Made by a program: the position numbers and the translations under genes. This document shows positions 1 through 13,580 of a DNA stretch of 64,000 bases, piece after piece. The first letter of the stretch is position 1. Each line of letters opens with the position of its first letter. Source of the stretch: Syncephalastrum monosporum B8922 (lineage: Eukaryota > Mucoromycota > Mucoromycetes > Mucorales > Syncephalastraceae); contig JNEN01000885.1 in NCBI GenBank assembly GCA_000697355.1, positions 248,001-312,000 of the forward strand. The letters run 5' to 3'. The notes beneath the pieces were generated by a model. That model was given only the letters and a program-made list of their open reading frames with translations. It was not told where the DNA came from and did no database searches.

Positions 1-1313
1 ATGTTGGCGATATGCCGTTCCATCACCGCAATCGGGTCGTCCTCGTCCCGCGCCTCGTCCTCCGAGTGTTCCTGCTCCTCAAACACATCCGACTTTGTCC
101 GTCGACGTTTGGGTTGCGGCGCGGGTGCGGCGGGCGGTGGAGAGTGTACCTCGGGCGGCACAGGCTCGGGCATCTCGCTCCATTTTGCGTCAAACTCCTT
201 TTCTAACTTTTTGCCCATTTCGTGGACAGGTGAGCCCGGCGGGTTGTAGGTGTAGCAGTTTTGAAACATCAAGCGCATGTCACGCTCGAAATCGTCTGGT
301 GTTTGGTAGTCGCCCTCGTCGAGTTTGCGTTCCATCGTCGAGAGGTCCATCGGGTGCTTGATGACCTCGAGGTAATCGGGGATGTTAAGAGCAACAACGT
401 CGACAGGTTGTAGAAAAGGGTAACTGATGTCGCGGTATTTTGGCTTGCGTAGTTCGCGCAGAACCTGCCCGCAGAATCGCATCTGGGCATTACTCTGACG
501 CACGTTGCTGCGACGTTTGGTAGCTGGTTCCGGGTAGTCTTTTGAGGGAGGCGGGTGCTTGTCGCGTTTCGGGCGCGCATTGGTTATTTTCGGTTCACCG
601 TCGGTCGAGGAAGGCATCTGTCGTAAGCTCTTCTCAAAGGCAGTCTCGACGTTCTGGCACAACATCGAGATCATGGCTTCGGGGCCATTGAATTTGAAAC
701 AGTTGCTAAATACAAGTCGAACGTCTGCAATGAAATCCTCAATATTTTCGTACTCGAGGTTGTTGAGCTTTGTCTCTACGGTGCCAAGGTCCATCGGATG
801 CTGGATAATTTTGGGGTAGTCGGGTAAATTCATTTTGACATAGTCGACGGGGTGCAAAAACGGGTTGGCATCGCGGTGTCGTCTGAGGTTGCGCATGATG
901 GCGCCGCTGTATTTTATTTGGTCGCGCGTCATATTAGTGTGACGACCGGTGGGCGGATGGGTGGGCGTCGAGAGCGACGGGGAAGGTGAGGCACTTGTGG
1001 TAGGGTTCTACACCAAGCGCACCAAAGAACAACAAAAACAACAAAAAAAAAAAAAAAGAAGGGTTGGATGAACGCGCTGCTCCAAATTGTACCGTACGCA
1101 CCCGACGCAAGTCAATCCTACCTGAAGCGATTTGGGAGGCATTTTTTGCATGGGCGGAGGAGTGGTGGGCTCATTGCTTGTGGCGCGCGATACGCTGGTA
1201 TGGTTGGCGCCGTCCTTGGGGTGTGTAGACTGTACTTCTTGTTGCGGCGTCGGTGGTGCAGCAGCAGGTTGGGTTGACGCTGGAGGCGGCTGGTCTACTA
1301 TTTGCGACGTCAT
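1..1313 (-). CDS. BET-family double bromodomain protein (Bdf1/BRD4-like), 3' part outside the window
   Basis: Exons 1313-1122 and 1007-1 (partial); a 114-nt GT-AG intron separates them and the frame is kept. The visible ~399 residues are a Pro/Gln-rich N-terminus (1-90), bromodomain 1 (~95-200, with HPMDLGTVETKL and NCFKFNGP) and bromodomain 2 (~235-345, with HPMDLSTMERKL and NCYTYNPP), then an acidic stretch with a KRRR basic patch running off the edge. Each bromodomain keeps the Asn that binds acetyl-lysine. Two such domains in this order define BET proteins, which read acetylated histone tails and recruit TFIID or elongation factors in the nucleus. The extra-terminal domain should lie beyond base 1. 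The ATG at 1313 opens a good exon; earlier in-frame codons lie in low-complexity upstream sequence and were not used. Family call is secure; the exact start is likely. Confidence 0.93.
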
Positions 1314-3359
1314 GCTATCTTGGATAGACACCTTTCCGGGCCTATGAATAATAAAATAGCAATAGTATAGAGTTGAGCTTATCATTCCAAAATAGACCGT
1401 GGCAGGTATGAGAGGTTTTCTTTTCTTTTTTCGTTCGACCCCTTTCTTTGTTTCTTTCTTGCGATGGCAGAAGAGAAACGCAATGGAATAAGACGTACTC
1501 TGCTTCAGTATGTAAAATCTGGTCAGAAGGTGGATGTTGCTGGTCGATGCCGTTTGCCATGAGTGCAGAAGCGAAAAGAAGCGGGCGGATCGTGAGGTTG
1601 GAAATGGGTTGCTGTCAAGTTTAGGAAAAGAAGCGGAGGTAAGAGCGCTGTTTATGATTAAAAGAGAGACTATTATATATGAAGCAGGCAGTGTGTGGGT
1701 CCTCTCTATTTTTGATAAAGCAAAGCAAGAAGAGGCGCGTCGAAAGAATAAAAAAGAGGAAGAAGGAAAAAAAAAGGGTGGAGGAGAGTAAAGAAAGAAA
1801 ATTATACAAGAAAAAAAAAAGAGTAAGTTGTCGCTTACTTTGGGATTTTGTATCAGGTCGCTCTTATTTGTGAGCGGGATTGCAGGGAGAAGGAATCCAG
1901 TGGAGGGAAAGAAAGGCAAGAAGAAAATGCAACGAGTCCCACCCTACACAACCCTTCAAAGAAAAAATAAATTGAAAAAAAAAAAAAAAAAGACACATGA
2001 CGTCACACTCCCACACATTACACGCACCATACATATACGCGCACGCCTTGTTACTTGCCATTTTTCTCTCTCTCGCCCTAAAATGGCAGAAATACGCAAA
2101 CACTTCCAGTATGGATGTACTGCTTGAACCTGATGTACGTTGCAGGATGGGTCTTCGTGTACATTTTCTTATTCAAGCGCCGTTTTCTCATATATCACTG
2201 GTAGACTGAGTAGCGCGCATTTGTTCACTTTTTTCGCGTTCAGACAACATCTTTCACATTTCACATTGTATGATACATTAAATTTCTTCAGCCATATGAC
2301 TCAAAGGCGAAGAGCGCTGGCAAAAAGTGAGCGAGCTGAGTCATCGACTCGACACTCTATCGATACCTGCACAGTAGTAGTTTCGCCACTTCTGTCTGGC
2401 ACGCAAGGCTACGGGTCCAAAAAAAAAAAAAAATACACCCCCATCATCCTAAAAAAAGATGCATCCATGCTTTAAAAAGCCATGGTAACATGCATATCAC
2501 AATGCAAGACAGAAAGAAAGAGGACACATTTGTGGCTTGGTGGTTTTGCTTGAAATGCCACTTGCCAAGTGGCACTGCTTGCGGCATTAAACCATACAAC
2601 TTCAAACCCTTTTGTTTAAAAATGTTTCCAGCCCCATCACCAAGACGGCTGACTTCATTGTGCTAAGAATACATCAGCAGTGGTACAGAAGACCACCTGC
2701 AGACGACAATTTAGCCGCGAGCAATTCTGCCCAGTTTACAGCAGACGTGAAGTTTTAGATTAGTGGAACATGTGAAGGAACTAGTTCTCACAACGTGCTT
2801 TAAATGAACGAGCGGTTCATCTCGTGACCACGGCTTTGAGACCTGGCTGGAAGCCAGTGAGAAGCAGTGCACACAGGTCTACTCGTCCATCTAAGAACAG
2901 ATAGTACAGAGGCTCCTGTATCTCACTCAGTATATATGTATATATACATAATTATTTATAACGCAGTAAGACAATAGTCACTCTACCGTATCTGCATCTA
3001 CAATCCTAGCTCTTGTTGAGCGACGACCGCCTAATATCATTATTATCATTGCCGCGTATGATCCTTACCCATGCCCTTTAGTTATCGTTGCATATGTTTA
3101 ATGTTTGTTTTCACAGCAGTGATCTGAAATCGGTCGATCTACCATATCACACTTTGCAAATATTCAGATAGTACATAACATACACGTTCAGGCAGGATAT
3201 CTATTCACATTTTCTATGTGAATGTCGCGAGCTAGGTGACTCAATACATGATATGCTGAAATCGATCGGGCTTTGAAATACATCCGAGATTATGGTGCAA
3301 GCGACGTACCGAGAGAATGCTAATTTGGCTCTCTTCCCGAGATACATTTCCACTCACTC
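1314..3359. other. Intergenic region, no recognisable gene
   Basis: Two kilobases between the BET gene (leaving leftward) and the oxidase gene (rightward). The first ~600 bases are purine-rich on the plus strand, so pyrimidine-rich in the sense of the BET gene, which looks like a long promoter or 5' UTR. A-tracts sit near 1977-1991 and 2418-2432. I see no conserved protein, tRNA or repeat family here. Confidence 0.6.
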
Positions 3360-4723
3360 ATGACTGAAAAAATCCTCGTTTTTGGTAGCAATATACCTCC
3401 CTAAAACCAAACATAAAACTCATAGGAGTTGCAGGTGCCGGTGTCAGCGGCTTGACTACAGCTTTGGTGCTCCTCGACAAGGGCTACAAGGATGTGACTG
3501 TGATTGGACAGTACATCCCTGGCGATAAAACCGTTGCTTATACTTCGCCCTGGGCAGGTGCCTCGATCCTCAGCTTTGCTTCGAGCCAAGATCATCGCCT
3601 CCGTGGTATTTCATGATGTCTGTGCTTATACTAGTTACTCGAAGCTGAATCTTTACAATTTTCAGCCATCGATACCGATACACACAAAGTGTTCAAGCAC
3701 CTCGCCGATAACGTACCCGAATCGAGCGTCAAACACAGTCTCGGTATTGAATACCGTGAAGAAGCTGACCCCGAAAACGAGGACAGCCTGTGGGTGCGCG
3801 AACTTTACCGCGAGGTACTCACGCATGATGTTCTATGCACAAACATCGACTCATACCAGTAATTCTAGTTTGAGGAGATCCCAAAGAAAGATCTGCCTCA
3901 AGGCACCGCATTCGGATTCCGCTACCAAACATGTATGTGATCCTGGTCCAGAAAAAGATTTCTCACGCCTCTGGTTTTTAGACGTCCTAAGCGTCCCGCT
4001 GTACCTGGATTGGCTCGTCCAACAAATCACGCAACGCGGGGGCAAGGTCCTCCGAGACCGCCCATATGAGTCACTGCAGGACGCCATCGACGCCTACCGA
4101 TGTGACATCCTAATCAACTGCAGCGGCAACGGCGCCAAAACCCTCACCGACGTGAGAGACACCAACATGTATACCGTCCGTGGCCAGACCGTGCTCGTCG
4201 AAGCGCCTCATATCATGACCCAGTACTACCGTGATGGTGAAGAAGGCAAGACGACATATATCATCCCCCGCGGTGATGGAACTGTCATCTGTGGCGGTAC
4301 CATGGATACTGAGAACTTTGATCTCAACCCGGACCCTGTCATTTCTGAACGTATCCTGCGTAACTGTTATAAGCTCGCTCCTGAGATCAACCACCACAAG
4401 GGCGTTGAAGCCTTCAAGATTTTGTCCTACAACGTAGGTTTCCGACCCGGTCGCAAGGGCGGTATTCGCCTCGAGAAAGAACTGCGCGGTAAGTGATCAT
4501 GTGTAAGAGCTTCTTTTAGCTCATGTCTGCGCGTCCAGTGAATGCCAAAGACGGTAAAAAGGTTACTATCATCCACAACTATGGTCACAGTTCACATGGT
4601 AAGATCTATGAAATGCGCCGCGACAGACACTCATCGAAATACGTAGGCTATCAATCGAGCTGGGGTGCCTCGCAACGTGTACTCAAACTTCTTGAGGATG
4701 CCAATCTGGTCGCCAAGCTGTAG
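3360..4723 (+). CDS. Peroxisomal D-amino-acid oxidase, FAD-dependent
   Basis: Seven exons: 3360-3384, 3426-3605, 3666-3814, 3869-3932, 3982-4488, 4539-4598, 4647-4723, giving 353 aa, the usual length. The enzyme oxidises D-amino acids to 2-oxo acids, ammonia and H2O2. The N-terminus holds the FAD-binding GAGVSGLTT motif (residues ~11-19), split from the start codon by a 41-nt intron. Later come the YTSPWAGA segment, the YIIPRGDGTVICGGT strand, the arginine block GFRPGRKGGIRLE that binds the substrate carboxylate, and the HNYGH motif near the end. The protein ends in AKL, a type 1 peroxisomal targeting signal, which suits an H2O2-producing oxidase. The first coding exon is only 25 nt. D-aspartate oxidase is a close relative and cannot be excluded by eye. 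Confidence 0.94.
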
Positions 4724-4835
4724 TAAAATAAAAACAAGGACTATGTATTGATCGGTGCTATCGGTGATAACAAAAATAGAGAACATGATTGGAATGAATG
4801 CGCATGCAGGGACACATGAAAGAAATGACAGAATA

Positions 4836-7514
4836 TTAGGAGGAAGGCGGCGCCAGATGCACACTGCTGTCTGCAGCCCGATTCGCCACGTTGGCAGCGG
4901 CGGCGTTCATGGCCGCCTGGTGGTCGATAGAGCCAATGCGGGTGACAGCCGCGCTGATACTGCCGTTGCGCGTGATGGCCTGGGCTGCCATCTGCGACTT
5001 GCGGCGACGCATGAGCAGCTCTTCTTCGCCCTCTACGGACGTGTCCTGGCGGTAGCGTCGCTCGCGCGCCAAGGCCTTTTCAAACAGGAGGTCTGGCAAA
5101 GTGCAGGTGCCCAAGGCACGTCGCATCTGAGTATTGAGGTACGCCAGGCCTAGCTGGTACGACGCGTTCATCCAGCCAAAGCCTTCTCGGGGTACAAACT
5201 TGAAATCAACACCGACATTGCCGTACTCGACCTCGACCTTGTGTGAAAGACTCACGACGTCAAATTTTTCAGGGACAACACCGTTGAAGTCGACAAAACT
5301 CTTGGTGATTCTATTCAACGATGACTTAGGCTTGGGTTAGCTCGAGAAGTATCCAAACTTACGTGTACAACCATCGGTAGGCCAGTCGCCGAGCCACGTC
5401 CTTCATGCCATAATTTTCAAAACCTTCCCAGGCCATGATCTGGTGGGGTGCCCAGCCGAACGGGAAGTCCCACTGCCGGTTAGGCCGATCGAGTGAGATC
5501 TCCCCACGTGACTCTTCTGTACCCGATACTAGACCGCCAAGCACTTCAAACTTGGGCAGCGACTTGCACAGCGCCTCGGCCTGCTCCTGGCTCGCGCAGC
5601 CCGCCCACATCGCCCAGTACGCCGTCACGGTCTCGTACGTGATTTGTTTCTCGTCGGCAGTGTTATAGTCAAAGTACAGACCCTTTTCTTCGTTCCAAAG
5701 GTACTTGTTGATGGCGTCGCGTCGCTCCTTGGCTCGCTCGAACCAGGCGTCGGGGTCTTGCTTGTTGCCATCAAAATCTTCAAGGTGACCGTCCAAATGC
5801 TCCGTGATCACATCACACAGATCCATCTCGTACTTGTACAACAGCGCATTCAGATCGATCGTCGCCAGGTTCGCGCACACCCTGTCAAAGCGGTAGGTTG
5901 TGTCGTGGCCGGACTCACGCACAGCTCTATCGTGCAAAAAGTAATCATCCAACTCGGGCTCGACAATCTTGCGGTCGTTGTAAAGTTGATCAAACTCCTC
6001 AATAGATACACCATGCTTCTTGGCGAAAGGTGCGATAATATGATTGAAGTGGGAGGCTTCAGTCTCGGGCGGGATGCCCTCGCCAGCCGGAACATACCGC
6101 GACAGCTTCGTCTTCTTGTCCAGACGTGGCTCGACCATCCATACACTCCAATACTCCTTAATGGCCGACTTTAGAACGGTGCGAAGCCATTCCTTGTTTT
6201 CTTCTTCGTGGCTGGGGTCCATGCGCTCGTACACCTTAATCGCCATGTCCGTCAGGAAAGGCGGCTGAGAACGGCTCAGGTAGTACGTGCGGTTGGCATT
6301 CAGGATCTTGCCATAATGCTTAATCTCGTACGCAAAATTCTCCACCATGCCCTTGGCCAGATCAAGCTTTCCGTCAATGAGGAGGCCGAGAGCGATAAAA
6401 TACGAGTCCCAGCCGTACATTTCGTTGAAGCGGCCGCCCGGGACCGCAAAGGGAACCCCGCGCATCACGACGTTACCCTGGTAATCCGTCTCTTTGCGCA
6501 TGGCCAGGGTCAGCAGACCCGCGCGGTCGTTGATGCTCTTGACATACTCCGGCGTGATGTCCTTGGGGAGGTATATGACCTCAAGATTCAGGTGCTTGCG
6601 CATCTCGGCTACCTTTTTGTAGTACTCGTACACCTCGGTCTCATCATGCGGGATATAGATCCGAGGAACGCGGTTTGCCGATCTGTCCTTGGGGTCAGGC
6701 GAGATGATCTCAATGCTGTCGGCGTCGATACGACGCGTCAAGCCTTCCCAGAAATGATGCCTGAAGCAGTGGCAAAGTCAGTCACCCTCCCCAGCATTCT
6801 GTGAAGAAAACTTACTTGATCATGCGCGATAGCCGGTCCACCGGATTTTCATTCAGACGTGCCTCATCCAGTACAATGTGCTTTCGTCCGTAATCATTGG
6901 CCAAGGCAAGTTCTTGGAGCAGGTTGGAGAGCATGTAGGTGCCTCGGATATCAATTTTGCGATAGCCGCCCGAATCGGCCGTGCCGAGTTGCATTGTTTT
7001 CGGGCCCAGATCGTTGATGGTAATTTGAAAGTCATTGTCGGTATCTTCCTGCTCAAGGATCATACGCTGTGTCTCCTCCACGTCGATGAGAAACTTGCTC
7101 GCCTTGTTCTTCTCATCTTTATAAAAGTGGTCAGTGCACTGTTTTTGCCCGAATTTAAATCTCAGCGTTCTTCCATATCCTCATTTGACGTCATGCAACC
7201 AATCTGCAAGAAGAAAGAGGAAAAAATGGAAAATATGTGTGTACATAAGAAAGGGTTCCAACCTACCATGTGAGGCTCGACGAAAGCGGTTCATATCAAA
7301 GTCTTTCCCGCTCATAATGTCAGGTTTGCTTCGCTAGACGGTGGAATCGCAAGTCAGTTATTTGGTCATTCACGAGATTCCTGCAAGAGCTTACAGTGTA
7401 AGTTCTCGTCCGATAGCGCGCATTGTCACCGGTGGTATAGTAAGTGGCAGCCGGTGCATGTACATCGACTGCACTGTTATCATTCATTTCAATGGTGGGG
7501 ATGTGTCGAGACAT
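4836..7514 (-). CDS. NTH1: Neutral (cytosolic, regulated) trehalase
   Basis: Five exons (minus): 7514-7395, 7333-7267, 7116-6816, 6760-5363, 5310-4836; 786 aa. Hydrolyses trehalose to glucose in the cytosol. Both trehalase signatures are present: [15 protein letters not shown] (~270-284) and [12 protein letters not shown] near the end of exon 4. The N-terminus has a fungal-type calcium-binding loop (DTDNDFQIT, ~87-95) and an RRAS protein kinase A site (Ser ~61), as in yeast Nth1, which is switched on by PKA, 14-3-3 and calcium. The C-terminus carries an Ala-rich tail with RRKS and RNGS, further basic-directed kinase sites. The third exon start was set at the AG before ATGAGAAG because it restores the conserved HDEKN...KFLIDVEET and avoids an in-frame stop. 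It is convergent with the oxidase gene, 112 bp away. Confidence 0.96.
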
Positions 7515-8857
7515 GGTAAGTATAATATTACAACCGGTTTGAACAGTAAACTGGGGAAGAATGAAAGATGAAAAGAAAACGAGTGAGACAAAGGAAATAA
7601 ATCAGAACCAGCGAGAGCGCGGCAGAAAAGAAAAAGTCTATTGAATTTATTGGCCGCAGCAATAAAAAGGCATGACGCTCCCGTGACACACCCATTAAAA
7701 AAACAGGAAGCAAAAAGGCGATCAGGTCGGGAGGACTTGCGCTATCGAATCACGTATCCTGCAGCTGGTATGAATCTTATTCGACACGTATCGTTAACAT
7801 ATCTGAAAGTCACAAGCTACGTTAAGCCATGGCACCTGGCCTGGCCCCATGAACAGATGATGATGTTACTTGATATGATGAGATCCAACTGTCAAATGCC
7901 TCTATGCGCTTATATGGTGGTGTATATGTGTGATCAGGTAACTAAGAGCATCATTGAGCATACTATTGTATATCTGGGTCCATCATACTCCATGACGCAA
8001 TGCAGTTGTCCAGAAGGATCGGGTTCCACCTCCGCCGACTTAGTCTGATATTGTTGAAGATGCGCCGTCATGTCAAATTCCTTTCAGTTCTACGCGAACT
8101 CAAACCACTTTCTAGAACAACTGGAGCGCCAGTGACGCCTGAAGATGCGAGCCCTTATGCCGTATACTTCTTTTTTACAGTCTTGCGACTCATTCGACAG
8201 CACGTGAAATCTTCTCTGTTTTGTCTGCCGCTGGTAATAGGCGGGGTAAGCCAAAAGCCTTACGCTGATAGGGCTATTGACGAATGGGATACAATAGGAC
8301 TGAAAAAAAGCAAGATGCATGGGCTGGTGAGTTTGGTTGCCATGCTGTCGTGCGCATGAACTTTTTTTTCTTGCGCTGACTTTAAACCTTGTGCGCTCTC
8401 TGTGTAAACCTGTTGACCTCTGCGTTTACATCCTAGGTGAACTTGTTTAACGTCCCTGTCAGATCAGTCTTCCACCTTGCTTGCATTTCGAGTAGCTATA
8501 TAAGAGATCGCTAGAGTATTTCAGGCGTGCTCGCGCCCTGGTGAACGTTTCGTGTCGTTGGTCCAATGGGCCCTCGCACAGCAGAATTATTCCTTGTATT
8601 TCACCGTCCTGGAGCTGTGCCAAGAACCACAGTGTCAATTATATATTATGCGGAATGAAAAAATACCTTCCAGTAGCAGAGGGCAGTTGAGCATCGACCC
8701 GTTGCGTCTTGGCTGGGGCTATGTGTAAACTCAGCTATAGCAGCTCTGTTTCTCTCTCCTTGTGCTACGCGTGGGCCTATTCTATTTTCTTCGTTTCCGG
8801 AAAGGATACGCTCGCCCTTGCTTCCCTTATAAAAAAAAACAGACGTTGCATGCCCGG
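7515..8857. other. Divergent intergenic region between trehalase and SAC1
   Basis: About 1.3 kb serving two divergent genes. A TATATAAGAG box-like element lies near 8497. Open frames at 7641-8048 and 8000-8359 lack recognisable domains and look accidental. I find no RNA gene. Confidence 0.55.
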
Positions 8858-11378
8858 ATGATTTTCGAGCAACTGAGACTGTAAGTTGTGAGTGCATGTT
8901 ATGATCGTCTTCCTCATGAATAGCGTGCTTTCAGACATGTGACGCTGAAGACGTATGTTTTTACGCCACTTTACGAGCCTGCTAAAGCGTCTAGCTGCAA
9001 TGACGACGACACGCCATCACTGACTGTCTTTCGGGAAACGGGCCTTGTCCAGCTTAATGGTAAGGTTTTGCGTGTCTGTTGTCCACCTTACCTGACGGCA
9101 TTCCGCGGTATTTCAGCTCCTCCTCCCGTTGACGATAGGGTGCTACAGGAATTTGTCGTCTACGGTATTATGGGCTTTATCCAACTGCAAGCCGGTATGT
9201 GACGCGACAAGTATACTACATCCAGCTGACCAAAGTGTACTTAAACACAACAGGCGAATACATGATTGTGGTTACTGGATACGAACGCGTGGGCCTTTTG
9301 AACGAATGCGAGGTGTTGCGCGCAACCACTTTCCAGATTTTGCCGCTTCCAAGAGATTTGTCTGCATTATCTGACCCTCAAGTCGAGGACGAGCAGACAT
9401 TCGTCCACCTTGTCCAGGATCATCTACGGCAAAACACCTTTTATTTCTCATACGCTTACGACCTCACCCTATCCCTTCAGAAGCAACAAGCACAGTATCT
9501 CGCAGCAGAGCATGAACCAACTTGGAGAAAGGTAGCATTGTCAGCCCGGCTAGAACAATGTTCTTATTGGTTTGGAGTAGGCCGATCGACGCTTCTTTTG
9601 GAACCGTTTCCTATGTGAAAAGCTCATAACTGCGACTCAGACAAACCATGATGTAAGTCTACTAAAGGCAAGAAGCTGTGGGGTACTGACTAGGACACAG
9701 CTAAGTCCCTTTATCCTGCCATTTATTCAAGGATGTAAGTGATCGCAGGTGAGAAGTAAAGCGAAGGCTAACCTTAGATAGTCGTGTCCATTACCCATAC
9801 TGTGGTGAATGGCCACCCCTTGGTATTTGCATTGCTGAGTAGACGCAGTTGTGAGCGTGCTGGCACGCGTTACTTCTCGCGAGGCCTCGATCGATTAGGC
9901 CACGCCAGCAACTTCGTCGAGACAGAACAGATTGTCCAATTCGAGAGCGATCAGCTCACCGATCGACGTCTCTTCCAACTGTCATATGTTCAAACGCGTG
10001 GGTCTGTCCCTGCTGTCTGGGGTCAAGCCGTCAATACACGGTACACGCCTCGACTCTGGGCCGAAACCGATCTTTTAGACAGTGCTGTAAGGAAATATAA
10101 AATTGTAAGCCTAAGGGAAGGAGTACTTATAACTTTATAGGTGCTGGACACATCACGACTGCATTTTGAGGAACAGATCCGCCACTATGGGCCGCAATTG
10201 CTCGTCAATTTGACCAACAAACGGGGCTACGAGTTCCCAATCGGCAAACTTTATGCACACATCGTCGACACCCTTGCTGACCCTCGACTTGACTATACGC
10301 ACTTTGACTTCCACCATGAGTGCCGCAAAATGAAATGGCATCGTGTGCAGCTGCTGATCGATAAGCTCGAACCGGTGCTTGCGCAGCAGAGGTAAATCCG
10401 GCATCAGGTCTTTTATAGATTTTGGTTATTCATGCAGCGCAGCTATTTTCTCCAGGATATTTCTCAGCCTGGGCCACAAAAGATGCAGACCTCTATCGTG
10501 CGCACTAACTGCATGGACTGCTTGGATCGTACCAATGTCGTTCAAAGCATGCTTGCCAAGTGGGTCCTCAACCGTCAACTACGTGATGTGGGTATCTTGC
10601 AATCGACTGAAGTGCTCGAAAACGACGAGCATTTTATGCACGTCTTCAATAATGGCAAGTGTTTACGAGAAAACATATACGTAGTACTGATACGACTTCC
10701 TTAGTTTGGGCCGATCATGCCGATGTTCTCAGTATAGCCTATTCAGGAACAGGCGCACTCAAGACAGACTACACGCGGTAAGCTATTTCACCGTGCCAGA
10801 AATACATAAACTGATGTACAAGCAGGTCAGGTAAACGGACATGGCGAGGTGCGTTGAACGACTTGGGGAACTCGCTTGCGCGTTACGCGAAGAACAACTA
10901 CATGGATGGGTCGCGGCAAGACGCGATCGACTTATTTCTCGGCAATTACACGGTGGATCCTGTCTCGTATATACCAAAAGAGCATCACATAAGCCCTTTT
11001 CACCGACGACACAAACCATGGACATTGCGTGCCATTCCCATTGCATTTGTGACATCCGTTTTCCTCTTTTTATTCGTACTCTTCTATTCTGATCTGATTG
11101 GCCTTGAGTCGACGACACTCTATATTTTTGTGCTGGCGCTCTGTTCGGCCGTCACCTTGTCGAGTTGGCGATTTATCCAGCAGCACGGCACCCAGTTTGT
11201 CGATCAGCCCTGTCTCGTCCAGCTTCCACACCAAGATATGCAGCACCAGCCGACGAACGCAGCCACAGTGGATAAGGGATTCAGGCCGCCTGAGAAAAGC
11301 AATACCATAGTCCTTGACGAAGCCGAGCTCGGATATGAATTACCAACACTGCCACCGTTCAACAAAAAGACGACTTGA
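8858..11378 (+). CDS. SAC1: Sac1 phosphoinositide phosphatase (ER/Golgi membrane)
   Basis: Eleven exons: 8858-8880, 8935-9059, 9117-9194, 9254-9531, 9581-9652, 9701-9734, 9782-10086, 10141-10391, 10443-10654, 10705-10777, 10826-11378; 667 aa (yeast Sac1: 623). Removes phosphate from PI4P in ER and Golgi membranes. The SAC domain contains ADRRFFWNRF, the C-x5-R catalytic loop RTNCMDCLDRTN (Cys ~412, Arg ~418), and the WADHAD...YSGTGALKTDYTR and SGKRTWRG blocks. Two hydrophobic segments (~554-572 and ~581-597) match the Sac1 membrane anchor; about 70 more cytosolic residues follow. Exon 1 is 23 nt. The intron after 10654 begins GC rather than GT. The gene ends 163 bp from the end of a convergent Sec14-like gene, a related lipid function. 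Confidence 0.96.
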
Positions 11379-11541
11379 AAAAACTCCTTTGTATTCATTC
11401 GTTTGTAAATAGTGACAATAAATATGGAAATAGAATGTGTGTACGATGTGTATATAAAACTAGATCGTATAAGAAACAATTGCAGCGGCAACTGTGTAAA
11501 TAGGGAGTACCTTGCCAAGAACGAAGTCGTGGAGTACAGCT

Positions 11542-13048
<1,507 letters not shown>

Positions 13049-13580
13049 TGAAAAGTGGAAGGAAGGAAGAAATAAAGAAAATGGAGCACGGGGCGCGGTG
13101 TTGCCAGTCCGCCGCCAGTATGTGTGCTTCTTATAATGATCCATTGTGTTACACTGCTTGTGTGAAGGAGATGGATTTCAGGCACCGTGGCGCGAAACCC
13201 ATCCTCCGACGCCTTGGCAAAGATTCCCAAGATTATGCTGTCATGGTAAAAAATATATCATGTTGATCGTACCGAAACGCCTGATATGTTGTATATCTGC
13301 GTGTGTGTGTCTCGTATTCAAGTTTTAAGCAAACCCCAACAAGACAACCTTCGTGAGAAACGCAGACTTAGAGTCAGGCATTGTTGAAATCATTAAGTCG
13401 ACATATACGGAAAAGCAACGCTATGACCCCACATTACGCGCCCCACTAAACAATGAGACGTGACAGCTGATGCTCCCAGAGCGTGCTGAACACGGCCGAG
13501 CTCTTTTCACATGCATATATGGCACGCTTTTTTTTATGCTGTCAATTTTCTCACGAAGTAAATGGAAATGTAACTTTATT
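13049..13580. other. Spacer between tandem Csr1-like genes
   Basis: 532 bp holding the promoter of copy A and the 3' end of copy B. It is AT-rich with a short TG run near 13300. No gene or repeat was recognised. Confidence 0.6.

Noticed and set aside
1314..1919. 303-codon minus-strand frame extending upstream of the BET start
   Set aside because: It is low-complexity Phe/Ser/Leu from pyrimidine-rich DNA; only the part from the ATG at 1313 resembles protein.
7641..8359. Two overlapping plus-strand frames of 119-135 codons
   Set aside because: No domain, no splice support, within a divergent promoter region.
8530..8640. tRNA- or snRNA-like stretch after a TATA-like box (TTGGTCCAATGG)
   Set aside because: No B-box, no cloverleaf and no Sm site could be built.
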